Below, piece after piece: positions 57,242 to 64,000 of a stretch of DNA of 64,000 nucleotides. Under the pieces are notes generated by a model. The model ran no database searches. It was given only the letters and a program-made list of their open reading frames with translations, and was not told the DNA's origin. The translations under genes and the position numbers were made by a program. The first letter of the stretch is position 1, and the number at the start of each line of letters is the position of its first letter. Source of the stretch: Myxococcus fulvus (GTDB lineage: Bacteria; Myxococcota; Myxococcia; Myxococcales; Myxococcaceae); assembly GCF_900111765.1 (NCBI RefSeq), contig NZ_FOIB01000004.1, forward strand, positions 62,001-126,000. The letters run 5' to 3'.

Positions 57242-57711
57242 ACCCCTCGAAGACGGTCCAGGTCCAACTCACCCGCTTCTTCGCCGTCAGCGCCGAGCGC
57301 GTCTTCGACGCGTGGCTGAGCCCCGAGACGCTCGGCCGGTGGATGTGGGGCCCGAGCGTGCGCGACGAGGAGGTGCTGCACCTGCGCCTCGACGCGCGCG
57401 TGGGCGGAGGCTTCTCGTTCCTGGTGCGCAGGAAGGGCCAGGACATCGACCACATCGGGACCTATCTGGAGATAGCCCGTCCCCAGCGACTGGTCTTCAC
57501 GTGGGCCATCCGCGAGGAGACGATGAGCGAGGAGAACATCAGCCGCGTCACCCTGGACTTCCGACCGAAGGACTCGGGATGTGAGCTGACGTTGACGCAC
57601 GTCATGTCCGACACGTGGGCGGAGTACGCGGACCGCACGCAGGCGGGCTGGGCCACCATGCTCACCACCCTGGCGCGCGAGCTCTCCGCGGAGGCCCCGC
57701 GCCATGGCTGA
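57238..57711 (+). CDS. SRPBCC (AHSA1-like) domain protein
   Basis: A 157-residue single-domain protein from GTG 57238 (GTGA overlap with the ArsR stop). The fold starts FFAVSAERVFDAWLSPETLGRWMWG, followed by VRDEEVLHLRLDARVGGGFSF, the strand LVFTWAI, and ends with a long helix (GWATMLTTLARELSAE). AHSA1 domains bind hydrophobic ligands; partner ArsR regulators often sense or respond through them. Ligand unknown. Confidence 0.9.
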   Translation: MNPSKTVQVQLTRFFAVSAERVFDAWLSPETLGRWMWGPSVRDEEVLHLRLDARVGGGFSFLVRRKGQDIDHIGTYLEIARPQRLVFTWAIREETMSEENISRVTLDFRPKDSGCELTLTHVMSDTWAEYADRTQAGWATMLTTLARELSAEAPRHG

Positions 57712-58237
57712 GCATGGCGTCGTCACCGAGCCCCAGACGGTGCGCCTGGAGCGCGTGCTGCCGGGCCCGCTGGAGCGCGTGTGGACGTTCCTCACGGACC
57801 CGGAGCTGCGGGGGAAGTGGCTCGCCGGCGGGGACATGGAGCTGCGCGAGGGTGGAAGCGTCGAGCTGCGCTTCCAGCACTCCAACCTCTCCCACGAGCC
57901 GGTGCCCCAGCGCTACCAGGTGATGCGCGACGGCCATCGCCACACGGGGCGCGTCCTCCGCTGCGAGCCGCCGCACGTGCTGAGCTACACCTGGGCCGAG
58001 CAGACGGGCGCCCCCTCCGAGGTCACCTTCGAGCTGAGCGCTCGGGGCCCGGACGTGCTGCTCGTCGTCACGCACCGTCGCCTCGTCACGCGCGAGGACC
58101 GCGTCAGCGTCGCGAGCGGCTGGGACACGCACCTGGGCATCCTCGAGGACCGGCTGCGCGGACAGACGCCTCGCGGCTTCTGGTCCACCCACGCCCGCCT
58201 GGAGGCCGAGTACGAGGAGCGCTTCCCCCGGGATTGA
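57704..58237 (+). CDS. Second SRPBCC (AHSA1-like) domain protein
   Basis: A 177-residue protein whose ATG overlaps the preceding stop by 8 bases (ATGGCTGA). It has the same fold: VLPGPLERVWTFLTDPELRGKWLAGG, GGSVELRFQH, LSYTWAEQTG, VTFELSARG and a final helix (SGWDTHLGILEDRLRG). Third gene of the ArsR-SRPBCC-SRPBCC operon. It is moderately different from the first SRPBCC protein, so a division of ligands is possible. Confidence 0.9.
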   Translation: MAEHGVVTEPQTVRLERVLPGPLERVWTFLTDPELRGKWLAGGDMELREGGSVELRFQHSNLSHEPVPQRYQVMRDGHRHTGRVLRCEPPHVLSYTWAEQTGAPSEVTFELSARGPDVLLVVTHRRLVTREDRVSVASGWDTHLGILEDRLRGQTPRGFWSTHARLEAEYEERFPRD

Positions 58238-58338
58238 AGTCCTCGGGCGCGTGACGGGCCCTCGCCCCGTTGCCCGCCGCGGCTCGGGACATCGAGGCGC
58301 ACCTTCCTGGGGAGATTCACGCTCCCTGGGAGGACGCC

Positions 58339-58779
58339 ATGAAGGTCGAAGAAGCCATGACCGCCAATCCCGTCACCTGTCTGCCCGACACGGGCATCGA
58401 ACAGGCGGCGCGATGGATGGTCGAGTGTGATTGCGGAGCCCTGCCCGTCATCGACGCCGACAACCGGCCGCTGGGCATCATCACGGACCGGGACATCACC
58501 TGCCGCATCATCGCCAAGGGGAAGGACCCCTACATGCTGGACGTGACGGCGGCGATGAGCGCGCCCGCGGCCACCGTGTACCGCGACACCACCCTGGAGG
58601 ATTGCCTGGCGTTGATGGAGCAGAACCAGGTGCGGCGCATGGTGGTGCTCGACGATGACAACACCGTGTGCGGCATGGTGGCGCAGGCGGACCTGGTGAA
58701 GTGTCTGGACGCGGAGGAGACCGCCGAGCTGATGCGCGAGGTCTCCGTCGACACGGAGTCCGCGTCGCAGGTGCACTGA
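58339..58779 (+). CDS. Two-CBS-domain protein
   Basis: A 146-residue protein from ATG 58339 with GGGAGG 6 bases upstream. It is a single Bateman module: first CBS VEEAMTANPVTCLPDTGIEQAARWM with LPVIDADNRPLGIITDRDIT, second CBS MSAPAATVYRDTTLEDCLALM with MVVLDDDNTVCGMVAQADLV. CBS pairs bind adenosine nucleotides and regulate partners; no partner is fused or adjacent. It stands alone. Confidence 0.92.
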   Translation: MKVEEAMTANPVTCLPDTGIEQAARWMVECDCGALPVIDADNRPLGIITDRDITCRIIAKGKDPYMLDVTAAMSAPAATVYRDTTLEDCLALMEQNQVRRMVVLDDDNTVCGMVAQADLVKCLDAEETAELMREVSVDTESASQVH

Positions 58780-58799
58780 CGACAGCGTGTCCTGGAGCC

Positions 58800-59609
58800 T
58801 CAGTCGCCGCCGAGCGCGAACGCGGCCATGCGCCGCACGCGGTCCGGCCCCGAGCGCTCCAGCACGTCGTTGTGCCCCGCGTCCGGCACCGTCACCACCG
58901 TGGCGCGAGGGAACCGCGTGCCCAGCTGACGCCCCATCTCCACCGGGATGAGCGTGTCCTGCTCGCCGTGGATGATGAGCACCGGCAGGTCGAGGCCCTG
59001 CGCCTTCGACAGGGTGTCGAAGCGGTCCCTCACGAGCAGCGCGGTGGGGAGGAAGGGCAGCATCGTCGCCGCCATGTCGGGGATGGAGGTGTAGGGCGCC
59101 ACCAGCATGACGCGCGCGCCATGGCCCCGGCGCGCCATCTCCACCGCCACGCCCGTGCCCAGGCTGCGGCCGCTGAGCACCGTGCGCTCCGGCGGGACAC
59201 CTTGGGTGCGCAGCATCGCGAGCGCGGCCTCCGCCGCCGCGTAGATGCCCTGCTCGGAGGGGGCTCCGGGGGAGGCGCCGTAGCCCGGGTACTCGACGGC
59301 CAGGAAGCCCAGGCCGTTCGACTGGAGGAACAGGCCCAGGTCGAGCTGGTCGAGGAGCTGCTCCCCGTTGCCGTGGAAGTGCACCACCGTCGGCGCGCCC
59401 TCGGGCCCTGGCAGTTGGAGCAGGTCCACGTAGGCCTCTTTGCTCAATGGCAGCTGGCTGAAGCCGTCCGCCGCGGGGAGCGCAATGGAGGCCTTGGGCG
59501 CGGGGAAGAGCAGTGAGCGCTGGAAGACGAAGGCCGCGACACACAGCGCGACGTAGAGGACCGCGAAGACGGAGAGGAGAATGGTGAGCATGCGGCGGAG
59601 GCGGACCAT
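58800..59609 (-). CDS. Membrane-anchored alpha/beta hydrolase (BEM46/ABHD13 type)
   Basis: A 269-residue protein with an N-terminal membrane helix (LTILLSVFAVLYVALCVAAF). Hydrolase motifs are VVHFHGNGEQLLDQ (oxyanion), the YPGYGASPGAPSE loop, nucleophile VLSGRSLGTGVA, acid IIHGEQDTLIPVEMG and His in VPDAGHNDVLE. This pattern (HGNG, YPGYG, GRSLGTG) is that of BEM46/ABHD13-like hydrolases. Substrate unknown. Confidence 0.88.
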   Translation of the reverse strand: MVRLRRMLTILLSVFAVLYVALCVAAFVFQRSLLFPAPKASIALPAADGFSQLPLSKEAYVDLLQLPGPEGAPTVVHFHGNGEQLLDQLDLGLFLQSNGLGFLAVEYPGYGASPGAPSEQGIYAAAEAALAMLRTQGVPPERTVLSGRSLGTGVAVEMARRGHGARVMLVAPYTSIPDMAATMLPFLPTALLVRDRFDTLSKAQGLDLPVLIIHGEQDTLIPVEMGRQLGTRFPRATVVTVPDAGHNDVLERSGPDRVRRMAAFALGGD

Positions 59610-59642
59610 GGACCCGCCCAGTCTGCCCCATTCCGGACCCCG

Positions 59643-60881
59643 CTATGTGAACAGGCCCAGCGGAGTGCCGGGGGAGTACCCCGGGAACACCCGGGTCAGG
59701 TCCACGCCAGGGCGACAGGCGCGCAGGACCTCGGACAGCGGGGCTCGCACATCGGTCCACGCGGGCACGTCCCGACCGTCCTGGAGCCGGTCCGCGGTCA
59801 GGGGCTCGAAGCGCCCGTACGCGCGGCCTCCGCGCACGCCGCCACCGAGCACGAGCATCGCGCTCCCGACGCCGTGGTCCGTGCCTCGACTGCCGTTCTC
59901 GCGCACGGTGCGGCCGAACTCCGTCAGGACCACCACCGTCACGTGTTCGAGCCGTGGGCCCAGATCGCGCGCGAAGGCGGACAGCGCGCCGGACAGCTCC
60001 GCGCAGCGATTGGCGAAGGTGCCTGTCGCCGCGCCCTGCGCCGCGTGGGTGTCCCAGCCGCCCATCTCCGTGGCGGCGACCTCCAGGCCCACGTCGCCCT
60101 TGATGAGCCGGGCGATGTCCGCCAGTCGCTGGCCCAGGGGCGCGCGGGGGTACTCGACGCCGGAGGTGGGCGGCAGCCGGGCGAGGTGCTCTTCGTCCAG
60201 GTGCGAGAGGGCCTCGAAGGCGCCCTGCCCCGTGGTGCGCAGCGCGTCGTCCACGGCGCCGGCATAGAGCGCCTCGAAGCCCCTCGTGGCCTGTGCTCCT
60301 CGATTGCCCACGCGCAGCCGGAACTCCTCCAGTCGCCCCATGGCCAGCGCGCCCGCGTCCCCGAAGAGCGCGCGGGGCAGCGTGGACTGGAGTGCCACCG
60401 CGCGCAGCGGCGCAGCGTGAGCCTGTGCCTCGGAGCCCAGCGCGCGATTGAGCCAGCCATCCGGCGTCGACTTGCGGCCCGGGGTTCCGGACTCCACGAA
60501 GTCCTGTGCATCGAAGTGCGAGCGGACCGGGGTGGGCAGGCCCACGCCGTGCAGCACCGCGAGCTGTCCTTCCTTCCACAGTGGGAGCAGGGGCTCCAGG
60601 CGTGGGTGCAAGCCGAAGGGTGAGGACAGGGACAGCGCGGCGCCGTCGCCCGAGGACTTCAGCGCGAGCGAGGGGCGCGCACGGTGATAGGCCGCGTCCT
60701 CGACGGGTGGGACGAGCGAGAGTCCGTCCACGCCGCCCCGGAGGAACACCGTCACCAGCGTGCGCCGCGAAGGAGGTGTGGCCGCCTGGACGCCACGCAG
60801 GAGACCTGGCGTGAACAGCAGCCCCACTCCGGACAGACCCAGCGCGTGCAGCAGGCGGCGTCGAGAGAGGGACTGAGACAT
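59643..60881 (-). CDS. DUF1501 family protein with Tat signal
   Basis: A 412-residue protein with a twin-arginine-type signal (SLSRRRLLHALGLSGVGLL), so it is probably exported folded. DUF1501 landmarks are LVTVFLRGGVDGLSLVPP, LAVLHGVGLPTPVRSHFDAQD, WDTHAAQGAATG and LTEFGRTVRENGSRGTDHGVGSAMLVLGGGVRGG, resembling alkaline-phosphatase-like metal sites. DUF1501 genes usually follow a DUF1800 gene; none is visible nearby, since the next gene upstream is a DJ-1 homologue. Confidence 0.9.
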   Translation of the reverse strand: MSQSLSRRRLLHALGLSGVGLLFTPGLLRGVQAATPPSRRTLVTVFLRGGVDGLSLVPPVEDAAYHRARPSLALKSSGDGAALSLSSPFGLHPRLEPLLPLWKEGQLAVLHGVGLPTPVRSHFDAQDFVESGTPGRKSTPDGWLNRALGSEAQAHAAPLRAVALQSTLPRALFGDAGALAMGRLEEFRLRVGNRGAQATRGFEALYAGAVDDALRTTGQGAFEALSHLDEEHLARLPPTSGVEYPRAPLGQRLADIARLIKGDVGLEVAATEMGGWDTHAAQGAATGTFANRCAELSGALSAFARDLGPRLEHVTVVVLTEFGRTVRENGSRGTDHGVGSAMLVLGGGVRGGRAYGRFEPLTADRLQDGRDVPAWTDVRAPLSEVLRACRPGVDLTRVFPGYSPGTPLGLFT

Positions 60882-61252
60882 GCGGCCGGAGCTCCAGGGT
60901 GGTCGGCCTCGCGAGGCGGCGAGGTCCGCCCATTCAACACCCGTTCGGTCCGGAAGTTACGAGCACCCGGGCACGCACCTCTGCCTCCATGACGGCACAC
61001 CATGCGGGAGGCGCATGATCGCCTCCGAGCCCTCACGTCCTGCCGCCAGAGCGGCCCTGAATCGTTTCAGGGCTCGGCTCCGCGCGGCATCTCCAGCCTC
61101 GCCCAGGACGGTGGGCCGCATCGAGGGTTTCGGACAGGCCCAGGCTCGGGCGCCGCTGCGTGCGGCTTCCTCCTCCAGGACAGCGGACCGCATCGAACAT
61201 CGAGGACTCGCTGACTCCGCGTCGCTTTCTCCAGCGAGTCCACGGACCTGCG
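60882..61252. other. Gene-free stretch of 371 bases with a hairpin
   Basis: GGACTCGCTG (61204-61213) and CAGCGAGTCC (61232-61241) pair perfectly around an 18-base loop, 11 bases after the stop of the DJ-1 gene, and may terminate it. Two related segments (GGACGGTGGGCCGCATCGA and GGACAGCGGACCGCATCGA) lie about 70 bases apart. No coding frame is supported. Confidence 0.45.
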
Positions 61253-61957
61253 TCAGGGCTGCTTCTTCTCGCGCAGTTGGTGGAGCACCTCGCGCGCGGT
61301 GGCGGCGGACGACGCCGGGTTCTGCCCGGTGACGAGCCGGCCGTCGGCCACGACGAAGCTCTCCCACAACGGGCCCGACTCGTAGCGGCCCCCCAGCTCC
61401 TTCAGCCGCGTCTCCAGCGCGAACGGGACGATGGCGTCGAACTTCGCCGCCTTCTCCTCCGCGTTGCTGAAGCCCGCCACGCGCTTGCCCTTCACCAGCG
61501 GCTGCCCGTCCGGCCCCTTCACCCCCACCAGCGCCGCGGGCCCGTGGCAGACCGCCGCCACCACCGCGCCCCGCGCGTACCCCGCGGACAACAGCTTGTG
61601 CGTGGGCGCGTGCTTCGACAGGTCCCACATCACGCCGTGCCCACCCACGACGAAGTACGCGTCGTACGTGTCCTTCACCTTCGCGAGCTTGAGCGTGTTC
61701 GCCAGCTTCTTCTTCGCCTGCGCATCCGACAGGAACGCCCGCGTGGACTCCGTCTGCTCCTTCTCGCTGCGAGGGTCCACCGGCGCGGCCCCGCCCTCCG
61801 GCGACGCGATGTCCACCTGCGCCCCCGCGTCGACGAACGCCTCGTAGGGCGCGGCCAGCTCCTCCAACCAGAAGCCGGTCTTCTCTCCCGTGTTCCCGAA
61901 CTGCGAATGGCTGGTGACAATCAACAGGACCTTCACGGCGGTCAGCATCTCTTCCAT
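61253..61957 (-). CDS. DJ-1/PfpI-family protein
   Basis: A 234-residue protein from ATG 61957. It has the large-DJ-1 (Hsp31-like) pattern: KVLLIVTSHSQFGNTGEKTG, FWLEELAAPYEAFVDAG, DIASPEGGAAPVDPRS, YFVVGGHGVMWDL, and AAVCHGPAALVGV with the nucleophilic Cys and following His. Members act as glyoxalase III, deglycase-like enzymes or chaperones. It is divergent from a LysR gene, 104 bases away, which probably regulates it. Confidence 0.9.
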   Translation of the reverse strand: MEEMLTAVKVLLIVTSHSQFGNTGEKTGFWLEELAAPYEAFVDAGAQVDIASPEGGAAPVDPRSEKEQTESTRAFLSDAQAKKKLANTLKLAKVKDTYDAYFVVGGHGVMWDLSKHAPTHKLLSAGYARGAVVAAVCHGPAALVGVKGPDGQPLVKGKRVAGFSNAEEKAAKFDAIVPFALETRLKELGGRYESGPLWESFVVADGRLVTGQNPASSAATAREVLHQLREKKQP

Positions 61958-62061
61958 GACACGGCTCCCTCGCGGGCCCACGAGGCGGGGCCCCACGGAC
62001 GAAGGGATACGCCCCGAGGTCCGCCAAGAAAACCGAGGGCTTCTTCACATAAGCTCAAGCC

Positions 62062-62988
62062 ATGCTTGGCAATCGCGAAGCCCTCTGGACGCTGTGGGAA
62101 GTCAGCCGCGCGGGGACCCACGCCGCCGCCGCGGCGCGACTGGGCATCACCGCGTCCGCCGTGGGACAGCAGCTCAAGGCGCTCGAGCGACACGCGGGCG
62201 TCGCGCTGTTCGAGCGCGTGGGAAGAAGGGCCCGGCTCACCCCCGCCGGAGCGGCGCTCGTCGCTCGGCTGGGAGAGCACCTGCCCGCGCTGGACGCCGC
62301 GGTGGAGGAAGCCTCCGAGACCCACCGCGTGGTGCGCGGCGAGGTGGCGCTGGGCGGCCCCTGGCCCTTCTTCCGCTACTGGCTGCGCCCGCGCCTGCCG
62401 TCCCTCCTGGCGGCGCATCCCGAGCTGCGACTGGACGTCCGCTTCGATGTCCCCAGCCGCGTCGCGCGCAGGCTCCTCGACGGCGAGCTGGACCTGGGCA
62501 TCGTCGGCTTGCTGCCGGAGGCTCCGGGACTGGAGCTGCACCCGGTGGCTCAGGAACAGTTCGTCGCAGTGGCCTCACCTGGCTACCTCAAGCGCTGGGG
62601 CACACCGAGGAGCGCCCGCGACTTCGCCGCGCATCGCTTCGTCGCCTTCGACTCGGACCTGGCCATGCTGCTGCCCTGGTGGCGCGCGGCCTTCGGCGCG
62701 AAGGAGCCCCTGCCGAAACAGGTGGTCTGCCGCATCGCCAACCTCGACGAGATGCTCGCGCTGGCGGAGGCCGGTGTGGGGCTGGCGGTGCTGCCCGACT
62801 ACCTGGTCCAGCCCGCACTGCGCGAGGGCCGGGTCCTGGAGCTCACGCCCGACGCACCGCGCCGCGCCGCGCGCCGTCCCTCGGGCACCCTCTGGGTGGC
62901 GTGGCGCAAGGCCGCCGCGCCCACTGCCCGATTCCTCGCGGTCCGCGACTGGCTCCTGGCGAAAGACAGACGGGGACAGCGTGCATGA
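62062..62988 (+). CDS. LysR-family transcriptional regulator
   Basis: A 308-residue regulator. The N-terminal helix-turn-helix is LWTLWEVSRAGTHAAAAARLG, ITASAVGQQLKALERHAG and LFERVGRRARLTPAGAAL. The effector domain follows from about residue 95 (VALGGPWPFFRYWLRPRLP). It is divergent from the DJ-1 gene, the common arrangement for a LysR regulator and its target. A small palindrome (CAAGC-CAT-GCTTG, 62056-62068) covers its start codon. It lies 24 bases before the ankyrin gene. Confidence 0.92.
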   Translation: MLGNREALWTLWEVSRAGTHAAAAARLGITASAVGQQLKALERHAGVALFERVGRRARLTPAGAALVARLGEHLPALDAAVEEASETHRVVRGEVALGGPWPFFRYWLRPRLPSLLAAHPELRLDVRFDVPSRVARRLLDGELDLGIVGLLPEAPGLELHPVAQEQFVAVASPGYLKRWGTPRSARDFAAHRFVAFDSDLAMLLPWWRAAFGAKEPLPKQVVCRIANLDEMLALAEAGVGLAVLPDYLVQPALREGRVLELTPDAPRRAARRPSGTLWVAWRKAAAPTARFLAVRDWLLAKDRRGQRA

Positions 62989-63012
62989 GTGGCTTTGTCT
63001 TAGAATGCCATC

Positions 63013-64000
63013 ATGCCCATCCCTTACGTCCCGCGCCTGCATTCCCACATGTTCCTGGCGGGACCGCTGGGGCTGTGGCTGATGGCCCACAACGTCTCCT
63101 CGCCACTCCCAGACAGACTCCCCGAGGCGTATGAAGACTGGGCCGCGAAGCGGTGCCAGGGAGGGCCTGTCCCCGCGCGGACCTTCAAGGGGTTCGTTCT
63201 GGAGAAGGCCCCCACGACGTTCGAGGGGAAATATCCCGCGTCCCAACTGGTCGGCTGTGAAATCCATGTCGTCCGGGTCATCGAGTCGCGCGCCACGAAC
63301 GCGACGATGAGCTCGCCGCCCCAGGTGGCACTCGCGGTGGAGGAGACGCTGCTGGGCCCCTCCTCCACGGGGCCCCTGCCCGCGGTCTTCAGCAAGTCCT
63401 CCTCCTCCAACCACTGGTGTGGCACGGGCGCCCGCGAAGAGGAGAGGCGACGCAAGGACAAGCCCGTCGAGGGCCCGGGCCTGGGCGAGCGGTTCCTCGT
63501 CCTGGGCGGATGGAACGCGGCTCGGACCTGGTTCCATGTCAGCGACCAGGGTCGCTGGAAGCTCACGCCGGAGCTGCGCACGCAATTCGAGGAAGGGCTC
63601 GCGGAGCTGCGACGTCGCGAGCCCGGCTTCGACACGGAGGCGGAGCTGCTTCGCCAGCACGACATCGACCACCAGCACGCCCCGGCGCTGCTCGCGGCGG
63701 TGAAGGCCGGTGATGTCCCGGGCGCCAAGGCCTTGCTGGCCCGGGGCGCGAGCGTGATTCCAGAGGACCTGTCCGTCGCGTCCCCGCTCTTCTTCGCCAT
63801 CCACCACGACCACGCGGAGATGACGCGCCTGGTACTGGCCGCCACACCTCCGGGCGTCCCGGACGAAGGCGCCATGGACGAAGCCATCCTCAAGGGGAAC
63901 GCCGACCTCGTCCAGCGGATGCTGGCCGCTGGCATCCGGGTGGAACAGCGCAAGGGCGTCAACGGGCCCCTCCACCTCGCGCTCACCGAGAAGAACTGCG
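63013..64000 (+). CDS. Ankyrin-repeat protein, C-terminus cut by window edge
   Basis: Open from ATG 63013 to the right edge (329 codons). The first 200 or so residues are not recognised (FKGFVLEKAPTTFEGKYPA, FLVLGGWNAARTWFHVSDQG). From about residue 235 ankyrin-type repeats appear: PALLAAVKAGDVPGAKALLA with GASV, then SPLFFAIHHDHAEMTRLVLA, and DEAILKGNADLVQRMLAAG. The order (unknown N-domain, then ankyrins) suggests a protein-binding role. It probably shares a transcript with the LysR gene. Confidence 0.7.
   Translation, partial: MPIPYVPRLHSHMFLAGPLGLWLMAHNVSSPLPDRLPEAYEDWAAKRCQGGPVPARTFKGFVLEKAPTTFEGKYPASQLVGCEIHVVRVIESRATNATMSSPPQVALAVEETLLGPSSTGPLPAVFSKSSSSNHWCGTGAREEERRRKDKPVEGPGLGERFLVLGGWNAARTWFHVSDQGRWKLTPELRTQFEEGLAELRRREPGFDTEAELLRQHDIDHQHAPALLAAVKAGDVPGAKALLARGASVIPEDLSVASPLFFAIHHDHAEMTRLVLAATPPGVPDEGAMDEAILKGNADLVQRMLAAGIRVEQRKGVNGPLHLALTEKNC

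Noticed and set aside
62056-62068. CAAGC-CAT-GCTTG palindrome as a firm LysR operator
   Set aside because: The arms are only 5 bases and it lacks a clear T-N11-A arrangement; kept only as a remark.

Overview
The window is GC-rich (about 70% by eye) and densely packed. It has many GTG starts and 4- or 8-base stop/start overlaps. Gene content includes Hanks-type kinases (one degenerate), a kinase next to a sigma-factor-like gene, MopE-like DCDD repeats, a Myxococcus-type cysteine-rich repeat, many lipoproteins and a RoxA-like dihaem cytochrome. Together these point to a myxobacterium of the Myxococcus/Corallococcus/Pyxidicoccus type. The genus is an inference. I saw no rRNA, tRNA, CRISPR array, insertion sequence or integrase.

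Layout. 0-12.3 kb: a cut-off methyltransferase, an S9 peptidase, a pseudokinase with a small secreted partner, a STAS-like protein, a trypsin-like lipoprotein, serA facing an FAD 2-hydroxyacid dehydrogenase, a repeat-rich metal-binding lipoprotein and a DHFR-fold reductase. 12.3-18.4 kb: two tandem paralogues of an unrecognised two-helix membrane protein with a third, truncated copy between them, then a three-gene module with a DUF4255-like protein and a contractile-tail tube protein but no sheath or baseplate gene. 18.4-25 kb: a CocE-type hydrolase and a large kinase-TPR protein divergent from a sigma-like factor. 25-32 kb: a lipid block (desaturase, hydroxylase-like enzyme, YheT-type hydrolase, thioesterase), two envelope proteins, and a second hydroxylase-like gene divergent from a TetR regulator. 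32-38.5 kb: an accessory island, visibly lower in GC around 36-38 kb, with a zinc-ribbon protein of unknown function, a frameshifted SMI1-type gene, duplicated and decayed fragments, a cysteine-rich lipoprotein and a secreted DNase-I-like enzyme. 38.5-48 kb: the RoxA-like cytochrome, a VWA protein, nagB, an amidase, pfkA and an acyl-CoA ligase. 48-52.6 kb: a possible PIN toxin pair, a secreted hydrolase, a small lipoprotein and an FHA protein. 52.7-64 kb: a membrane phosphoesterase, a methylthioadenosine/5-deoxyadenosine salvage operon (mtnP-mtnA-aldolase), an ArsR-SRPBCC-SRPBCC operon, a CBS protein, a BEM46-type hydrolase, a DUF1501 protein, DJ-1/LysR divergent genes and a cut-off ankyrin protein.

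The most striking observation is in the salvage operon. The mtnA/aldolase junction is tandemly triplicated with an exact 80-base period. This makes two 27-codon mini-ORFs, each joined to its neighbours by a 4-base stop/start overlap, so coupling is preserved from mtnA through to the aldolase. Other points of interest are the pseudokinase, the orphan tail-tube module, the putative new PIN partner, the duplicated and decaying block at 33.4-38 kb, and palindromes placed at promoters next to the ArsR, TetR and desaturase genes.
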